Assembly (NCBI GenBank): GCA_022777205.1
Contig: JALFGP010000120.1
Location: 1-59,313, forward strand
Reading direction: 5' to 3'
Origin: Rikenellaceae bacterium
Lineage (GTDB): Bacteria; Bacteroidota; Bacteroidia; Bacteroidales; UBA932
DNA: 59,313 nt
The position numbers and the translations under genes are program-made. Below, piece after piece: positions 26,086 to 35,122 of this stretch. Position 1 is the stretch's first letter, and each line of letters opens with the position of its first letter. The notes beneath the pieces were generated by a model that searched no databases, was not told the origin of the DNA, and saw only the letters and a list, made by a program, of their open reading frames with translations.

Positions 26086-28367
26086 TTTTCGGCAGAGGTC
26101 TCTTCCACCACCACTTCGGTATCGCCGTTCACGCTTTCTACAGACTCCACAACACATTCCTCCTTCGGCCAGAACGGACGTATGTCCTTAGGCAGCAGGA
26201 AGTAGATGCCCACAGCCAAAACCACTCCGACACCGGTCCAGATGAGGGCTTTCTTCCAGGCAGGCATCTTTTTGTCTGCAAACGGGTCATTGCCCACGAA
26301 CACAGGGACCTTGGCAACTGAGGTGAGTTTCTGACCGAAGCGTACATTCACTATGACACTGGAATTCACAGCCCATCCGTTGGCGTTGAGAATAGGTGCA
26401 AGGTTGCGCTTGCGAAGTTTCAGCCACGCCATCACCATAGACGGTCCGGAAATGACGAGTATGATGCCTAATATGGTGGCAATCAGCTGCATCCATCCGA
26501 GGCTTGTGAGAGTTGCGAGGGCACTGGCAAGGAAGGTTCCGATGGACCCGAGAGCCATACCTATCATAGCGAATATTCCTGCAAACTTGGACACATCGAA
26601 GGCACTTGCCTGTTTCGGCGCTTCCTGGGCAGGTGCGGCGGCCTTGTCTCCCGCAGCACTGATTTTCGCAGTCGCCTCAGTCATCACCTTGGAGTCCTGT
26701 TTGGCGGCAATCTTGTTGATTTGATCCTCAATGAACGAGCCCATCTTGCGGTACGGAGCCCAGAAAGCCTGACGGACGCTGATTGGGTTGTCTATGATCT
26801 TGACCACAGTGGCATCATAGTCATTGCCCTGGCGGTCGTAGAAGATGGCATTTACCCCCACCTTGAGATTGTTCACCTCTCCGTCTGTCATCACTGCCAC
26901 TATGGTCATTTTTGCGTTGCTGTGACGTGCCACGCAGTCGCAGTAAATCAGGTACATCCCGCTGTGTCCGGCCATTGTGGCCTGCTTGCCCATATCGCTG
27001 ACCCTTATGCAGAGGTCGCAACTTCTCTGGTCGATGTAGAGCGTTCCGGCCTGGAAAATGGCGGCTCCGTCATCAGTGCAGTAGAAGTCGCTGAAAGTCA
27101 CATAGTTTCTCAGGAGCTTATAGAAATCCCTATGGAGTATGAGGAGCTTGCGGAGTTCCTGTATGGCTTCCATTTCCTTGCTCAGGGAAAGGTCCTGCGC
27201 AATGAGGGCCTCGAGTTCTGCCTTGCGGTTTTCGCTGACTATGGTCTCCACCCGGTCATATCCCAAACTTTCGGTTTCGCATCCTTTCTTGGACGAGATA
27301 TGGGCTGCATAGGCATCCAGTTTGGCAGAGCAAGTCTTCCACTGGTCTTCGGTGATGGCCTTGGCCTGAGGAAATTCCTTGTCCAGCACCAGGGACTTGA
27401 ACTTGCTGAATGCAGCCTGCCAGGCAGGGTTGATGCTGTCGTAGTCCAGTTTTCCTTCCGGGTTGACTCGGGCAATAGGGTAGGCTGCAATCTCAGCTGC
27501 ACTTGCAGACAAGTCCTTCTCACTGATTCCGCCGATTTGCGCGGCTGTGACATCGAGTACGGCAGTGCTGTCAGGGTTGAACTTAGCAAGGGAGCATCGC
27601 ATAAAGAAGTCTGCTACCTTGGACTTGAGGGCATTGCAGGCATCAAGGGCAGCTGCGGTGTCTGCTCCATAGGCATAAAGGTCCTCTGTGTCAGCTTTTT
27701 TCCAGGTGTTCAAAGCCGCTGCGGCTGCATAGAAGGCATCCAGTTTTGCGCTGTCTATGCCGTCTTTTCCGCTCCTGTCCTTCACGCTGCCGACAGTGGA
27801 CATACATTCTTCAATCAGTTTTCTCAGGCCTTCATCATCGGCAGATTCCGGGATGATGACCCCGTCCCCGTTGAATTTCGTGCCTGCAAATATGGCCTCC
27901 CTGTCGGAAACATCCCCGAGAGTGAGATCTTCCAGACTTGCCTCGGGACAATGTTCCGCCTTGTTTTTCAGCAATTGAAGTGCGCAACTGTGCAGCAGTG
28001 AACCCTGAGGGGTGTCTGTGCGGATTGCCGAGAGTTTCAGGGCAGGGCTTTTGTCCACGAGCGGGTCCAGATTCGTGAGGACAGTTTTGAGCCAGTCCAC
28101 GGTCTTGAGCACTTCGTTGACGTGTATGTTGCCGTCCTTGTCCAGATCCACTATGGAAAGTGTTTCCGGATCCATTTCAAGACCTGCTGCAGGACAACTC
28201 AGGACAGTCCAGAGTTTTTGGTCGAGTTCGCGCAGGTGCGCTATGTCCTCGCCGGTGCTGACGTTGACTCTTGTCACTCCTCCGAAGGTGGAGAAATGCC
28301 ATTCATAGTCACCATTAGACCTCATCGTGCCCGGTTTGGACGCGATGTTCTTGAGTTTCTTGTTCAT
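26082..28367 (-). CDS. EF-hand-like membrane protein, unknown function
   Basis: The 761-residue protein has a perfect calcium-type EF-hand loop at residues 74-85 (Asp74, Asp76, Asp78, Gly79, Ile81, Glu85: DLDKDGNIHVNE). A long helical, Ala-rich middle follows, then a region about 430-540 (CTDDGAAIFQAGTLYIDQRS) and two or more TM segments near the C-terminus (FAGIFAMIGMALGSIGTFL; LIATILGIILVISGPSMVM; ALIWTGVGVVLAVGIYFLL). It has an acidic tail. I do not recognise the family. It is upstream of and coupled to coaE and 13 bases from frr. The full-length codon pattern supports this strand. Confidence 0.85.
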   Translation of the reverse strand: MNKKLKNIASKPGTMRSNGDYEWHFSTFGGVTRVNVSTGEDIAHLRELDQKLWTVLSCPAAGLEMDPETLSIVDLDKDGNIHVNEVLKTVDWLKTVLTNLDPLVDKSPALKLSAIRTDTPQGSLLHSCALQLLKNKAEHCPEASLEDLTLGDVSDREAIFAGTKFNGDGVIIPESADDEGLRKLIEECMSTVGSVKDRSGKDGIDSAKLDAFYAAAAALNTWKKADTEDLYAYGADTAAALDACNALKSKVADFFMRCSLAKFNPDSTAVLDVTAAQIGGISEKDLSASAAEIAAYPIARVNPEGKLDYDSINPAWQAAFSKFKSLVLDKEFPQAKAITEDQWKTCSAKLDAYAAHISSKKGCETESLGYDRVETIVSENRKAELEALIAQDLSLSKEMEAIQELRKLLILHRDFYKLLRNYVTFSDFYCTDDGAAIFQAGTLYIDQRSCDLCIRVSDMGKQATMAGHSGMYLIYCDCVARHSNAKMTIVAVMTDGEVNNLKVGVNAIFYDRQGNDYDATVVKIIDNPISVRQAFWAPYRKMGSFIEDQINKIAAKQDSKVMTEATAKISAAGDKAAAPAQEAPKQASAFDVSKFAGIFAMIGMALGSIGTFLASALATLTSLGWMQLIATILGIILVISGPSMVMAWLKLRKRNLAPILNANGWAVNSSVIVNVRFGQKLTSVAKVPVFVGNDPFADKKMPAWKKALIWTGVGVVLAVGIYFLLPKDIRPFWPKEECVVESVESVNGDTEVVVEETSAEK

Positions 28368-28380
28368 AAACCGTAACTTT

Positions 28381-28944
28381 TCAGACAGTCAGGATGTCCT
28401 TCTCCTTTGCAGAGACGAGTTCGTCAATCGTTGCAATCCATTTGTCGGTCTCTTTCTGAACGTTCTGCTCGTAATCCTTCTGCACATCTTCCGAAAGACC
28501 TTCCTTCTGGGCCTTCTTCAGGGCCTCGATGGCATCGCGGCGGGAGTTGCGGACAACGATTTTTGCGCTCTCTCCGGCAGCCTTGGCCTTCTTGATGAGT
28601 TCCTTGCGGCGCTCCTCTGTGAGAGGCGGTACGTTGCAGCGTATGGTCTCGCCGTTGTTGGACGGAGTGAGTCCGAGGTTGGCATCCAGTATGGCTTTCT
28701 CGATGACCGGAATCATCTTCTTCTCCCACGGCTGGATTGCGAGAGTTCTTGCATCAGGAGCAGTGACCGAAGCCACCTGAGGAATAGGTGTGAGTGAACC
28801 GTAATAGTCCACGAGCACGTTTGCAAACACAGTCGGATTTGCTTTGCCCACCCTGTAGGTCTTGAGGTCTTCTTCGAGGAAGGCAACTGCATCTTCCATT
28901 CCCATTCCGGCTTCTTCCAGAATTTCTTTTGCTTTCTCTATCAT
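28381..28944 (-). CDS. frr: Ribosome recycling factor
   Basis: The 187-residue protein has typical RRF features: FLEEDLKTYRVGKANPTVFANVLVDYYGSLTPIPQVASV, PWEKKMIPVIEKAILDANLGLTPSNNGETIRCNVPPLTEERRKEL and an Asp/Lys-rich C-terminal helix. It splits post-termination ribosomes together with EF-G. It is downstream of pyrH (72-base gap), the common pyrH-frr order. Confidence 0.96.
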   Translation of the reverse strand: MIEKAKEILEEAGMGMEDAVAFLEEDLKTYRVGKANPTVFANVLVDYYGSLTPIPQVASVTAPDARTLAIQPWEKKMIPVIEKAILDANLGLTPSNNGETIRCNVPPLTEERRKELIKKAKAAGESAKIVVRNSRRDAIEALKKAQKEGLSEDVQKDYEQNVQKETDKWIATIDELVSAKEKDILTV

Positions 28945-29016
28945 AATAAGTTGTTGTTTGATTTGTTGGCTTTGTGTATGTGACCTGGCCCTGTCTCTAT
29001 CACGGACGAGCCGCGT

Positions 29017-29739
29017 TTATACGTGTACAAGCGTGCCGACTTTTTCCCCGTCCACGAGCTTGCTCAGATTGCCCTTGCAGTTCATATCGAACACAATGAT
29101 AGGCATATTCCCTTCCCTGCACAGAGCAAATGCCGTCTGATCCATAATCTTGAGCCTGTCTTCAAGGGCCTTGTCGAAGCTCAACTCATCGTATTTCACG
29201 GCATCAGGGTCCTTTTCCGGGTCTGCGGTATAGACTCCGTCCACCCTTGTGCCCTTAAGAAGAGCATCGGCCCCGATTTCCAGTGCCCTGAGTGCGGAAC
29301 CCGAGTCGGTGGTGAAGAAAGGATTACCAGTGCCTCCTGCAATCAGGGCAACCCCTCCCTTTTCCATCAGGGCAACGGCATCGTCCCTCATATAATATCT
29401 TGCCACAGGCATCATCGGAGTTGCGGTGAAGACCTCGGCCTCCACACCGGCGCTGCGAAGAGCCATCATCAGTCCCAGAGAATTGATAACGGTGGCAAGC
29501 ATACCCATCTTGTCACCGTTCACCCGGTCGAAACCTTTGCCCACTCCGCTAAGGCCGCGGAATATATTGCCTCCTCCTATGACTATGGCCACCTGCAGCC
29601 CCTTGCGGACAGCAGCGGCAATTTCTTCTGCGTATTCTGCAAGGCGGTTTTCATCGATACCCTTGCCCTGTGAACCTCCGAGACTTTCGCCGCTGAGCTT
29701 GAGCAGCACTCTGTGATATTTTTTAGATTTGTTTTCCAT
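29017..29739 (-). CDS. pyrH: UMP kinase
   Basis: The 240-residue amino-acid-kinase-fold enzyme has LKLSGESLGGSQGKGID, VAIVIGGGNIFRG, the uridylate-binding region SLGLMMALRSAGVEA and GGTGNPFFTTDSGSALRALEIGADALLKGT. It phosphorylates UMP to UDP. It heads a pyrH-frr pair and has its own promoter in the divergent gap with sdhC. Confidence 0.96.
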   Translation of the reverse strand: MENKSKKYHRVLLKLSGESLGGSQGKGIDENRLAEYAEEIAAAVRKGLQVAIVIGGGNIFRGLSGVGKGFDRVNGDKMGMLATVINSLGLMMALRSAGVEAEVFTATPMMPVARYYMRDDAVALMEKGGVALIAGGTGNPFFTTDSGSALRALEIGADALLKGTRVDGVYTADPEKDPDAVKYDELSFDKALEDRLKIMDQTAFALCREGNMPIIVFDMNCKGNLSKLVDGEKVGTLVHV

Positions 29740-29774
29740 AGCTGTGTTGTTTTATCCATAAACGGTAAATCAAA

Positions 29775-29806
29775 CAAAAGTATCGAATAATTATGAAAGT
29801 TGCAAG
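29775..29806 (-). promoter_or_regulatory. Promoter of pyrH
   Basis: On the minus strand CTTG (29806-29803), then TACTTTTG (29782-29775) with a 20-base spacer. It overlaps the divergent sdhC promoter. Confidence 0.6.
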
Positions 29807-29822
29807 AAAGAATATATCTTTG
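29792..29822 (+). promoter_or_regulatory. Promoter of sdhC
   Basis: TATCTTTG at 29815-29822 is a good -7; the -33 position (29792-29795) reads TATG, weaker than TTTG. Confidence 0.6.
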
Positions 29823-29866
29823 CAGTCCTTGAAACAGAAGTTTAAGTAAAGACAATAGACATATTT

Positions 29867-30565
29867 ATGGCTAACATTCTAACATCATCAATCGGCAAGA
29901 AGCTCATTATGAGCATCTCGGGACTTTTCCTCATTGTATTCCTCCTGCTTCATGTGTCGATTAACCTGTTTTCTGTAATTGATTTGTTTACCGGTTCATA
30001 CGGCAGTCCGGACGGTCTTTTCAAGGCCGGTTGCGACTTTATGTCCCTGCCGATTGTGACCGTGATGGTGCCTGTGCTTGCACTCGGGTTCCTCATCCAC
30101 ATCTTCTATGGATGCTACCTCACCTGGACCAATCTCCGTGCCCGCGGAGGCTATTGCCGTTATGCTGTTTCCAGCAAGGCAAAGACAGATTCCTGGGCTT
30201 CCCGCAATATGATAGTGCTCGGAATCATCATCCTCGGTTTCATCGCCTTCCACCTCACCCATTTCTGGGCAGATATGCAGCTCAAGGAGTTCACAGGTCA
30301 GGAAATGTCTGATCCTTACGCTCTGCTCGACAGGACTTTCGGAGTATGGTGGGTTGCAATTCTCTATCTGGTGTGGTTCGGTGCAATCTGGTTCCACCTT
30401 ACCCACGGTTTCTGGAGCGCATTCCAGACCGTCGGCCTGAACAACAACATCTGGCTCAAGAGACTTAAGGTGCTTTCTTACATAGTTGCAACGCTGTTTT
30501 TCCTCGGCTTCGCATCTGTGACTGTGGCAGTTTGCATCCACAATTATTTTCCTGCCGTCCTCTAA
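29867..30565 (+). CDS. sdhC: Succinate dehydrogenase/fumarate reductase cytochrome b subunit
   Basis: The 232-residue membrane protein has five TM segments and probable heme-ligand histidines in LLLHVSINL, FLIHIFYG, IAFHLTHFW and IWFHLTHGFW, matching the Bacteroidota-type SdhC/FrdC. It would anchor the flavoprotein and Fe-S subunits and pass electrons to or from the quinone pool. Unusually, no sdhA or sdhB follows: a terminator and an aminotransferase gene come next, so the gene stands alone here. Confidence 0.92.
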   Translation: MANILTSSIGKKLIMSISGLFLIVFLLLHVSINLFSVIDLFTGSYGSPDGLFKAGCDFMSLPIVTVMVPVLALGFLIHIFYGCYLTWTNLRARGGYCRYAVSSKAKTDSWASRNMIVLGIIILGFIAFHLTHFWADMQLKEFTGQEMSDPYALLDRTFGVWWVAILYLVWFGAIWFHLTHGFWSAFQTVGLNNNIWLKRLKVLSYIVATLFFLGFASVTVAVCIHNYFPAVL

Positions 30566-30587
30566 CGGAGAGAGCAGAATAGATTTC

Positions 30588-30628
30588 GAATACCTGTTCT
30601 TTTCGGTAAAAGAATAGGTATTTTTTTC
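30588..30628 (+). terminator. Rho-independent terminator after sdhC
   Basis: AATACCT-G-TTCTTTT / AAAAGAA-T-AGGTATT form a long stem around a CGGT loop, followed by seven T residues. It separates sdhC from the next gene. Confidence 0.8.
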
Positions 30629-30629
30629 T

Positions 30630-30637
30630 TATTTTTG
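30630..30637 (+). promoter_or_regulatory. -7 element for the aromatic amino acid genes
   Basis: TATTTTTG matches TAnnTTTG directly after the sdhC terminator, 48 bases before the aminotransferase ATG. The -33 is not clear because the terminator stem occupies that position. Confidence 0.55.
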
Positions 30638-30684
30638 CAGGCCGCCTCTGCGGTTCGTGGTCAGTAGAATTAAACTTTAACAAT

Positions 30685-31944
30685 ATGATTAAACCAGCAA
30701 AAAGGACGGAAGTGGTAAAAGAGTACTACTTCTCAAGGAAAAACAAGGAACTCGCAGCAGTGAGAGCTCTGCGTGAGTCCAAGGGAGAACCTGCTCTCAT
30801 CAGCTTGGGAATAGGTGCACCGGACAGGATGCCGCCGCTTTCAGCAATCGAGGCTCTCTGTGAAACTGCCCGTCGCAGCGACGTACACGTATATCAGAAT
30901 TACAAGGGCTCTCCAGAGCTGCGCAAGGCGTATTCTGACTGGTATGCCAAGTGGTATGGCGTGCAGCTCAACCCGGAAAACGAAATACAGCCGCTGGCGG
31001 GTTCCAAGGAGGGTATTCTGTTGCTTGCGCTGGCTTTCATCAACAGGGGAGACAAGGTGCTCGTGCCAAACCCGGGCTATCCGACCTACACCTCCGCTCT
31101 CGAGTTGGTTGAGGCAGACATAGTGACCTACGACCTGCTTCCGGAGAACAACTGGGAGCCTGATTTCGAGGCCCTTCAGAGGATGGACCTGCGTGGAGTG
31201 AAGATGATGTGGATGAACTATCCTTCAATGCCTACAGGAAAGGCAGCTTCGCCGGAACTCTACCGCAAGGCTGTGAAATTCGCCCTGGAGCACGACATCC
31301 TGCTCGTGAACGACAATCCTTACAGTTTCATCCTTACGGACAAGCCTCTTTCAGTTTTCTCCGTGCCGCGTTCAAAGGAGTGCTGCATAGAGCTCAACTC
31401 CCTCAGCAAGGCACACAATATGTCCGGATGGCGTATCGGAATGGTGGCAGGAGATGCTGAACTCATATCTTCGGTGCTGAAGGTGAAGTCGCAGATGGAT
31501 TCAGGTATGTTCAAGCCTATGCAGATGGCTGCAGTTGCTGCTCTTTCTGAGGGTGAGGAATGGTTCGAGCAACTCAACGAGGGCTACCGTGAAAGACGCA
31601 AGGTGGCTGGACGTATTATGGAAATGCTTGATGCTGAATATCTTGCTGATGGTACAGGCCTCTTCGTGTGGGGTAGGGTGAAAGACAACAATCCTCTTCT
31701 GACAAGGCTTGCGGATGCAGAGAAACTGGCAGCGGATGCAGATCTTTCGCTCAGCCGACCTGAAGACGGAGTTGCAAAATCAAAGGGAGAAATCATTTCC
31801 GACTACCTGCTCTATTCAACCGGAGTTTTCATTACTCCTGGCTGCATTTTCGGAAGCAACGGACGAGACTATATCCGCATATCCCTCTGCGCCACAGCTG
31901 AAAAACTCGAAGAAGCCTACGAAAGGATAAAGAAGGTGCTCTGA
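30685..31944 (+). CDS. Pyridoxal-phosphate aminotransferase (aspartate/aromatic class I)
   Basis: The 419-residue class I/II aminotransferase shows LISLGIGAPDRMPP, VYQNYKGSPELRKAY, PLAGSKEGILLLA, VPNPGYPTYTSAL, LLVNDNPYSFI, and the PLP-lysine region ELNSLSKAHNMSGWRIG. It is followed two bases later by tyrA and then by DAHP synthase/chorismate mutase, so it probably transaminates prephenate or aromatic keto acids for Phe/Tyr. The specificity is inferred from context; LL-diaminopimelate aminotransferases look similar. Confidence 0.88.
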   Translation: MIKPAKRTEVVKEYYFSRKNKELAAVRALRESKGEPALISLGIGAPDRMPPLSAIEALCETARRSDVHVYQNYKGSPELRKAYSDWYAKWYGVQLNPENEIQPLAGSKEGILLLALAFINRGDKVLVPNPGYPTYTSALELVEADIVTYDLLPENNWEPDFEALQRMDLRGVKMMWMNYPSMPTGKAASPELYRKAVKFALEHDILLVNDNPYSFILTDKPLSVFSVPRSKECCIELNSLSKAHNMSGWRIGMVAGDAELISSVLKVKSQMDSGMFKPMQMAAVAALSEGEEWFEQLNEGYRERRKVAGRIMEMLDAEYLADGTGLFVWGRVKDNNPLLTRLADAEKLAADADLSLSRPEDGVAKSKGEIISDYLLYSTGVFITPGCIFGSNGRDYIRISLCATAEKLEEAYERIKKVL

Positions 31945-31945
31945 T

Positions 31946-32809
31946 ATGCCGAAGGTGAGGACATTGGGAGTTGTTGGACTTGGTCTCATAGGCGGGTCGA
32001 TGGCGCTGGATCTCCGCAAGAGGGGATTCGCGGAGGTCGTGCTCGGGGTGGAGGCTGAGCCGGTCAATGCGGAAGCGGCTCTGAATCTGGGACTTGTGGA
32101 TGAGATTCTGCCATTGGAGGAGTGTGCCCGCAGGAGTGACCTTCTGGTGCTTGCGGTGCCGGTGGGGGCTGCTTTGGCTATGTTGCCGCAGGTTCTGGAC
32201 ATTTTTGCGGACTGTGAAGGTGATAAAATCGTCATTGATGTATGTTCCACGAAGTCCGCGCTGGTGGAAGCTGTGCAAGAACATCCTCTTCGCCGCTTCT
32301 ATGTGCCCACGCATCCTATGGCGGGAACGGAGTATTCCGGGCCTTGGGCTGCGCAGCCGGGACTTTTTGACGGAAGAGCCTGCATCATCTGCAATAAGGA
32401 CGATTCCGCTCCGGAGGCTGTCAAACTGGTTGAGGAAATATATGACTGCCTGAATATGAGGGTAATACCTATGGATGCGGCCAACCACGACGTGCACACG
32501 GCTTATGTTTCCCACATTTCTCACGTCACTTCTTTCGCCCTTGCTCTGACGGTTCTGGAAAAGGAGAAGGACGAAAAGCATATCTTCGACCTGGCTTCCG
32601 GAGGTTTTTCCTCCACTGTGCGTCTTGCCAAGAGCAATGCGGATATGTGGGTGCCTATTCTTACGCAGAACAGGGAGAATGTGCTTCAGGTTATGGACAC
32701 ATATATGGAGATGATGGGCAGGTTCCGCAAGGCTGTGGATGAATGTGACGGGGATGCGATACGTGAACTTATATTTCAGGCCAACCGCATAAAGAGAATA
32801 CTAAGATAA
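31946..32809 (+). CDS. tyrA: Prephenate dehydrogenase
   Basis: The 287-residue NAD(P)-dependent enzyme has the Rossmann motif GVVGLGLIGGSMALDL at the N-terminus, DVCSTKSALVEAV, the catalytic region PTHPMAGTEYSGP and HDVHTAYVSHISHV. It converts prephenate to 4-hydroxyphenylpyruvate for tyrosine. It starts two bases after the aminotransferase stop, so the two are coupled. Confidence 0.93.
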   Translation: MPKVRTLGVVGLGLIGGSMALDLRKRGFAEVVLGVEAEPVNAEAALNLGLVDEILPLEECARRSDLLVLAVPVGAALAMLPQVLDIFADCEGDKIVIDVCSTKSALVEAVQEHPLRRFYVPTHPMAGTEYSGPWAAQPGLFDGRACIICNKDDSAPEAVKLVEEIYDCLNMRVIPMDAANHDVHTAYVSHISHVTSFALALTVLEKEKDEKHIFDLASGGFSSTVRLAKSNADMWVPILTQNRENVLQVMDTYMEMMGRFRKAVDECDGDAIRELIFQANRIKRILR

Positions 32810-32825
32810 TGAAATAATAATACCT

Positions 32826-33905
32826 ATGACTGAGAAATTCGACATAGTACCCCTGAATGAATGGGGAATGTTTTCCCTTCCGCCTCGTCCGTGCGTGATT
32901 GCCGGACCGTGCAGCGCTGAAAGCGAAGACCAGATAATGCAGACTGCCGCAGGGCTTAAAGAGTTCGGTATCAATGTGTTCCGTGCGGGAATATGGAAAC
33001 CGAGGACCCATCCTGGATGCTTTGAAGGTATTGGTGTGCCGGGATTGAAGTGGCTCCAGAGAGTGAAGAAGGAATACGGGATGAAGGTTGCCACTGAGGT
33101 TGCAAGTGAAAAGCACGTTTTCGAGTGCATAAAGCACGGTGTGGACCTCGTGTGGCTGGGTGCACGAACCAGTGCGAATCCTTTCCTCGTGCAAGAGATT
33201 GCGGACGCCCTTGCCGATACCGACATTCCTGTACTGGTTAAGAATCCGGTGAACCCCGACCTGGACCTTTGGATTGGAGCACTTGAGAGACTCCACCGTG
33301 CCGGCATACGCAAACTTGGAGTTATCCACAGGGGTTTCTCCACAAGCGAGAAAATCAAATACAGAAACGACCCTCTCTGGCAGTACGTGATTGAGCTCCG
33401 CAGCCGCTTCCCTCAGATTCCGGTGTTCTGCGACCCGAGCCACCTTGCCGGCAGTAGGGAATATCTCCAGGAACTTTCACAGAGGGCTATGGACCTTGGA
33501 CTTGAGGGGCTTATGGTGGAGAGCCACTGCGATCCTGCCTGTGCTTTGAGCGATTCCAAGCAGCAGCTCACTCCGGCTGACCTTAAGGATTTGCTGGAGA
33601 ATAAGCTAATAGTCAGGGATGCGGACACATCCGACAGTGCTTATCGTGAGACCATCAATCAGTTACGTGCTAAGATTGACGTGGTGGATGACAATTTGAT
33701 TCATCTGCTTGCCCAGCGTATGGAAATCAGCCGCAAGATTGGGCAGAGCAAGAGGGAGAACAATATTGCTATTTTGCAGACTTCCAGGTGGGACCAGGTT
33801 TTGGCTGAGATGATTGAGAAGGGGCGGGAGCATGGGTTGGACGAGGATTTCATCAAAGTTGTATTTAATGCCATCCACGAAGCTTCCGTCAAAGCGCAGG
33901 AGTGA
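32826..33905 (+). CDS. Bifunctional DAHP synthase / chorismate mutase
   Basis: Of 359 residues, about 1-250 are a type I-beta (KDPG-like) DAHP synthase: CVIAGPCSAES, FRAGIWKPRTHPGCFEG, VFCDPSHLAG, MVESHCDPACALSD. Residues about 270-350 are an AroQ-type chorismate mutase (INQLRAKIDVVDDNLIHLLAQRMEISRKIGQSKRENN). It joins the first shikimate step to the branch point, the usual arrangement in Bacteroidetes, with likely feedback control through the mutase domain. It is the last gene of the aromatic run; no pheA is in the window. Confidence 0.94.
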   Translation: MTEKFDIVPLNEWGMFSLPPRPCVIAGPCSAESEDQIMQTAAGLKEFGINVFRAGIWKPRTHPGCFEGIGVPGLKWLQRVKKEYGMKVATEVASEKHVFECIKHGVDLVWLGARTSANPFLVQEIADALADTDIPVLVKNPVNPDLDLWIGALERLHRAGIRKLGVIHRGFSTSEKIKYRNDPLWQYVIELRSRFPQIPVFCDPSHLAGSREYLQELSQRAMDLGLEGLMVESHCDPACALSDSKQQLTPADLKDLLENKLIVRDADTSDSAYRETINQLRAKIDVVDDNLIHLLAQRMEISRKIGQSKRENNIAILQTSRWDQVLAEMIEKGREHGLDEDFIKVVFNAIHEASVKAQE

Positions 33906-33947
33906 GCTAAAGAGGCGATTTCTGCGTTGCACTCCTCGCCTAATTCC

Positions 33948-35090
33948 TCACAACCGAATGGTTGCTGCGGAGAAAATGATTGAATGAAAAACCTCGCGGG
34001 CGGAGTCTGAAAGGAACTCCGCCTTGATTGGCAGATAGAACAGCCGTTTTTTGAGCTCGTCGGAAATCCTGCTGCAATCCCTCACCCTCTGGGCATCTTT
34101 TTCTGTAGTAATCACCAGAGATGTAGGGAATTCCGCAGCCTGCCTCTCCACAGCCCTGATGTCCGCACGGCTGAATTTGTGATGGTCCGGAAACTTGAGA
34201 TGCCCCACAAGCCTGTAACTCAGCCTGAGCTGCTCCGAAAATGCCGTGTCGTCCGCAATACCGCTGAACATCACCGCCATCTTTGAGTACAGATATCTGT
34301 TGTCACCCTCCGGAAACACGGGCAGAGCTGTGTCGTAACCGGTGCGTGTAAAGAAAAGATACTGTTTCCTGCCATTGTCACCCCTGATTCCGCAGGCTTC
34401 CTTCTGATTGTATCTTTCTATGCCCATGGAAAGCGCCCACTTGTCCTCTTCCCAGGGGGTCAGTTCCCAAGGACACTTTGTGACTATCAGCACATCCGCA
34501 TCCGCTATCCTCTCCGGCAAATCCCTCAGATTGCCCAAAGGCAGCAGCATATCCCCGGTCACAGGTCTGTTGTAATCCACCAGCACTATGCTCAGGTCAG
34601 GCTTGAGGTTACGGTATTGGAAACAATCGTCCAAAACTGCAATGGATGCTGCCGGGATGGCCTTTGCCCTGCATTTTTTAGCCTTCTTCGTGGACAGAAA
34701 GGACTGTGGGTCAGCCAGAACTTTGAGCCCGTGAAGCCTGTCTTTGTCCACTGCCACGGTTATTTCCGGAAATTTCCGCTTCATCTGCAGGGGCTCGTCT
34801 CCATATTCCTTGGCCTTTCCTTCAGCATCCACCACCTGGAAACCTTTCAGTGACCTCTTATGTCCCCTGGACAATATTGCAAGACTGCCCGCATCCACTC
34901 CGCAATTTTCAATCAACTCTTTGACAATCAATTCAGTATGTGGAGTTTTCCCAGTTCCTCCCACAGTCACATTTCCTATGCCTATGGTCGGAATAGCCCC
35001 TTTCCTGACCTTTCTGAATCCGTGGTCGAAAAGAAAATGTCGGGTTTTAAGAGTCAGATAATATGGGAACAGGAGAAGTCTGTCAATCAT
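33948..35090 (-). CDS. lpxK: Tetraacyldisaccharide 4'-kinase
   Basis: The 380-residue membrane-associated kinase has an N-terminal hydrophobic segment (IDRLLLFPYYLTL), the P-loop VTVGGTGKTPHTE, AILSRGHKR and GDEPLQMKRKFP, all LpxK features. It phosphorylates lipid A disaccharide at the 4' position, confirming a Gram-negative envelope. I chose Met 35090 (MIDRLLLF); the frame to 35171 extends into the intergenic gap. It is downstream of dus on the same strand. Confidence 0.93.
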   Translation of the reverse strand: MIDRLLLFPYYLTLKTRHFLFDHGFRKVRKGAIPTIGIGNVTVGGTGKTPHTELIVKELIENCGVDAGSLAILSRGHKRSLKGFQVVDAEGKAKEYGDEPLQMKRKFPEITVAVDKDRLHGLKVLADPQSFLSTKKAKKCRAKAIPAASIAVLDDCFQYRNLKPDLSIVLVDYNRPVTGDMLLPLGNLRDLPERIADADVLIVTKCPWELTPWEEDKWALSMGIERYNQKEACGIRGDNGRKQYLFFTRTGYDTALPVFPEGDNRYLYSKMAVMFSGIADDTAFSEQLRLSYRLVGHLKFPDHHKFSRADIRAVERQAAEFPTSLVITTEKDAQRVRDCSRISDELKKRLFYLPIKAEFLSDSAREVFHSIIFSAATIRL

Positions 35091-35122
35091 AGTCTCTTGC
35101 GGTAAAATAACTAATATGTTTC

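Noticed and set aside
26721..28001. A 426-codon open frame on the plus strand opposite the EF-hand protein
   Set aside because: It is fully covered by the 761-codon minus-strand gene, which has an EF-hand, TM segments and tight coupling to coaE; the plus frame is Cys/His/Val-rich without motifs.
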